5,854 nucleotides of DNA. It comes from Phyllobacteriaceae bacterium (GTDB lineage: Bacteria > Pseudomonadota > Alphaproteobacteria > Rhizobiales > Rhizobiaceae). Where the stretch lies: NCBI GenBank assembly GCA_024645155.1, contig JAHEGF010000213.1, forward strand, positions 1 through 5,854, read 5' to 3'. A program made the translations under genes and the position numbers. The notes below the pieces were generated by a model that did not search any database, was not told the origin of the DNA, and saw only the letters and a list, made by a program, of their open reading frames with translations. Below are positions 5,489 through 5,854 of the stretch, piece by piece; within the stretch, counting starts at the first letter, position 1; each line of letters begins with the position of its first letter.

Positions 5489-5854
5489 ATGAAGATTACC
5501 GGTTTGGAACTGTTCCACATTTCGATCCCCTTCTGCCAGCCCTACAAGTTGTCGAAGGTTTACGGCACACTGACAGACGCCCATGCGGTCGTTATCAAAG
5601 TGCACACAGACGCGGGCATTGTCGGTCTGGGAGAAGCCGACCCAATGAACCCCTTTACGGAAGAGACTCCCGGGTCGGTTATGGCTGTCTTACGAGAGAC
5701 CATTGCCCCCAATCTTCTGGGCCGAGACCCGCTGAGGATCGCCGAAATCGAAACCGACCTGGATCAGGCGGTGCATGGTAATTTGATGTCCCGGGGAGCC
5801 GTCAACATGGCACTTTTCGACATTCTCGGGAAAGTGCATCAGTTGCCGGCGCAC
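5489..5854 (+). CDS. Enolase-superfamily (muconate cycloisomerase/mandelate racemase type) enzyme, 3' partial
   Basis: The reading frame is open from ATG 5489 to the window end, giving 122 residues of what is normally a protein of about 350-400. The visible part is the N-terminal capping domain: MKITGLELFHISIPF (1-15), the strand and turn VVIKVHTDAGIVGLGEA (34-50), an IAPNLLGRDPL segment (72-82) and the helix RGAVNMALFDILGK (102-115), which matches the family pattern A...A..D..GK. The superfamily removes a proton next to a carboxylate using acid/base residues and a magnesium site in a C-terminal barrel, all of which lie outside the window. Racemase, dipeptide epimerase, N-succinylamino acid racemase and cycloisomerase therefore cannot be told apart. 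AAAGGGA (5476-5482) sits 6 bases before the start, and only 12 bases separate it from the permease stop, so the two are almost certainly co-transcribed. Given its neighbours, it may change the stereochemistry of the imported ligand or of a dehydrogenase product. Confidence 0.88.
   Translation, partial: MKITGLELFHISIPFCQPYKLSKVYGTLTDAHAVVIKVHTDAGIVGLGEADPMNPFTEETPGSVMAVLRETIAPNLLGRDPLRIAEIETDLDQAVHGNLMSRGAVNMALFDILGKVHQLPAH

Noticed and set aside
1..5854. CRISPR array, tRNA or rRNA gene, insertion sequence or prophage
   Set aside because: No regularly spaced direct repeats, no cloverleaf or rRNA-like sequence, and no transposase or integrase motif in any frame; the window is a normal-looking regulator-plus-operon locus.

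Overview
The window reads as one co-oriented, plus-strand locus from a GC-rich Gram-negative bacterium. It has a sigma-54 activator gene, a sigma-54 promoter with enhancer-like sites, and the start of an operon for import and conversion of an opine- or peptide-like compound. The solute-binding protein has a Sec-type signal peptide without a lipobox cysteine, which fits a periplasm. The bacterial enhancer-binding regulator and the near-perfect -24/-12 promoter would suit a deltaproteobacterium (Desulfobacterota), but no taxonomic marker is present and that placement is only a guess.

Layout. Positions 1-893 hold the 3' part of a sigma-54-dependent, Fis-type activator whose sensory N-terminus lies outside the window. 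Positions 894-1426 are a 533-bp non-coding region. It begins with about 100 bp of very AT-rich DNA ending in a perfect 17-bp palindrome (TGT-N11-ACA). An IHF-like site and two further inverted repeats follow, then a -24/-12 promoter at 1099-1114, then a leader of about 300 nt. Positions 1427-2539 encode an octopine/opine-type dehydrogenase that starts at TTG. Positions 2687-4336 encode a family 5 (peptide/nickel/opine) solute-binding protein. A strong hairpin (4351-4387) separates it from a DppB-type permease (4493-5476). The first 122 residues of an enolase-superfamily enzyme (muconate cycloisomerase/mandelate racemase type) run off the window end from 5489.

How the genes may work together (inference): the regulator senses an unknown signal and, from sites 110-220 bp upstream of the start, switches on the operon through sigma-54 RNA polymerase. 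The binding protein and permease import an N-substituted amino acid or dipeptide-like ligand. The dehydrogenase would split or form an imine-derived (opine) bond, and the enolase-superfamily enzyme would racemise, epimerise or cycloisomerise the ligand or a product. The second permease and the ATPases needed for a complete transporter are not in the window.

The most striking observation is the domain order of the binding protein. The part that resembles the C-terminal lobe of family 5 binding proteins comes directly after the signal peptide, and the part that resembles the N-terminal lobe follows and ends the protein. Joining its C-terminus to its mature N-terminus would restore the normal order, so it looks like a natural circular permutation.
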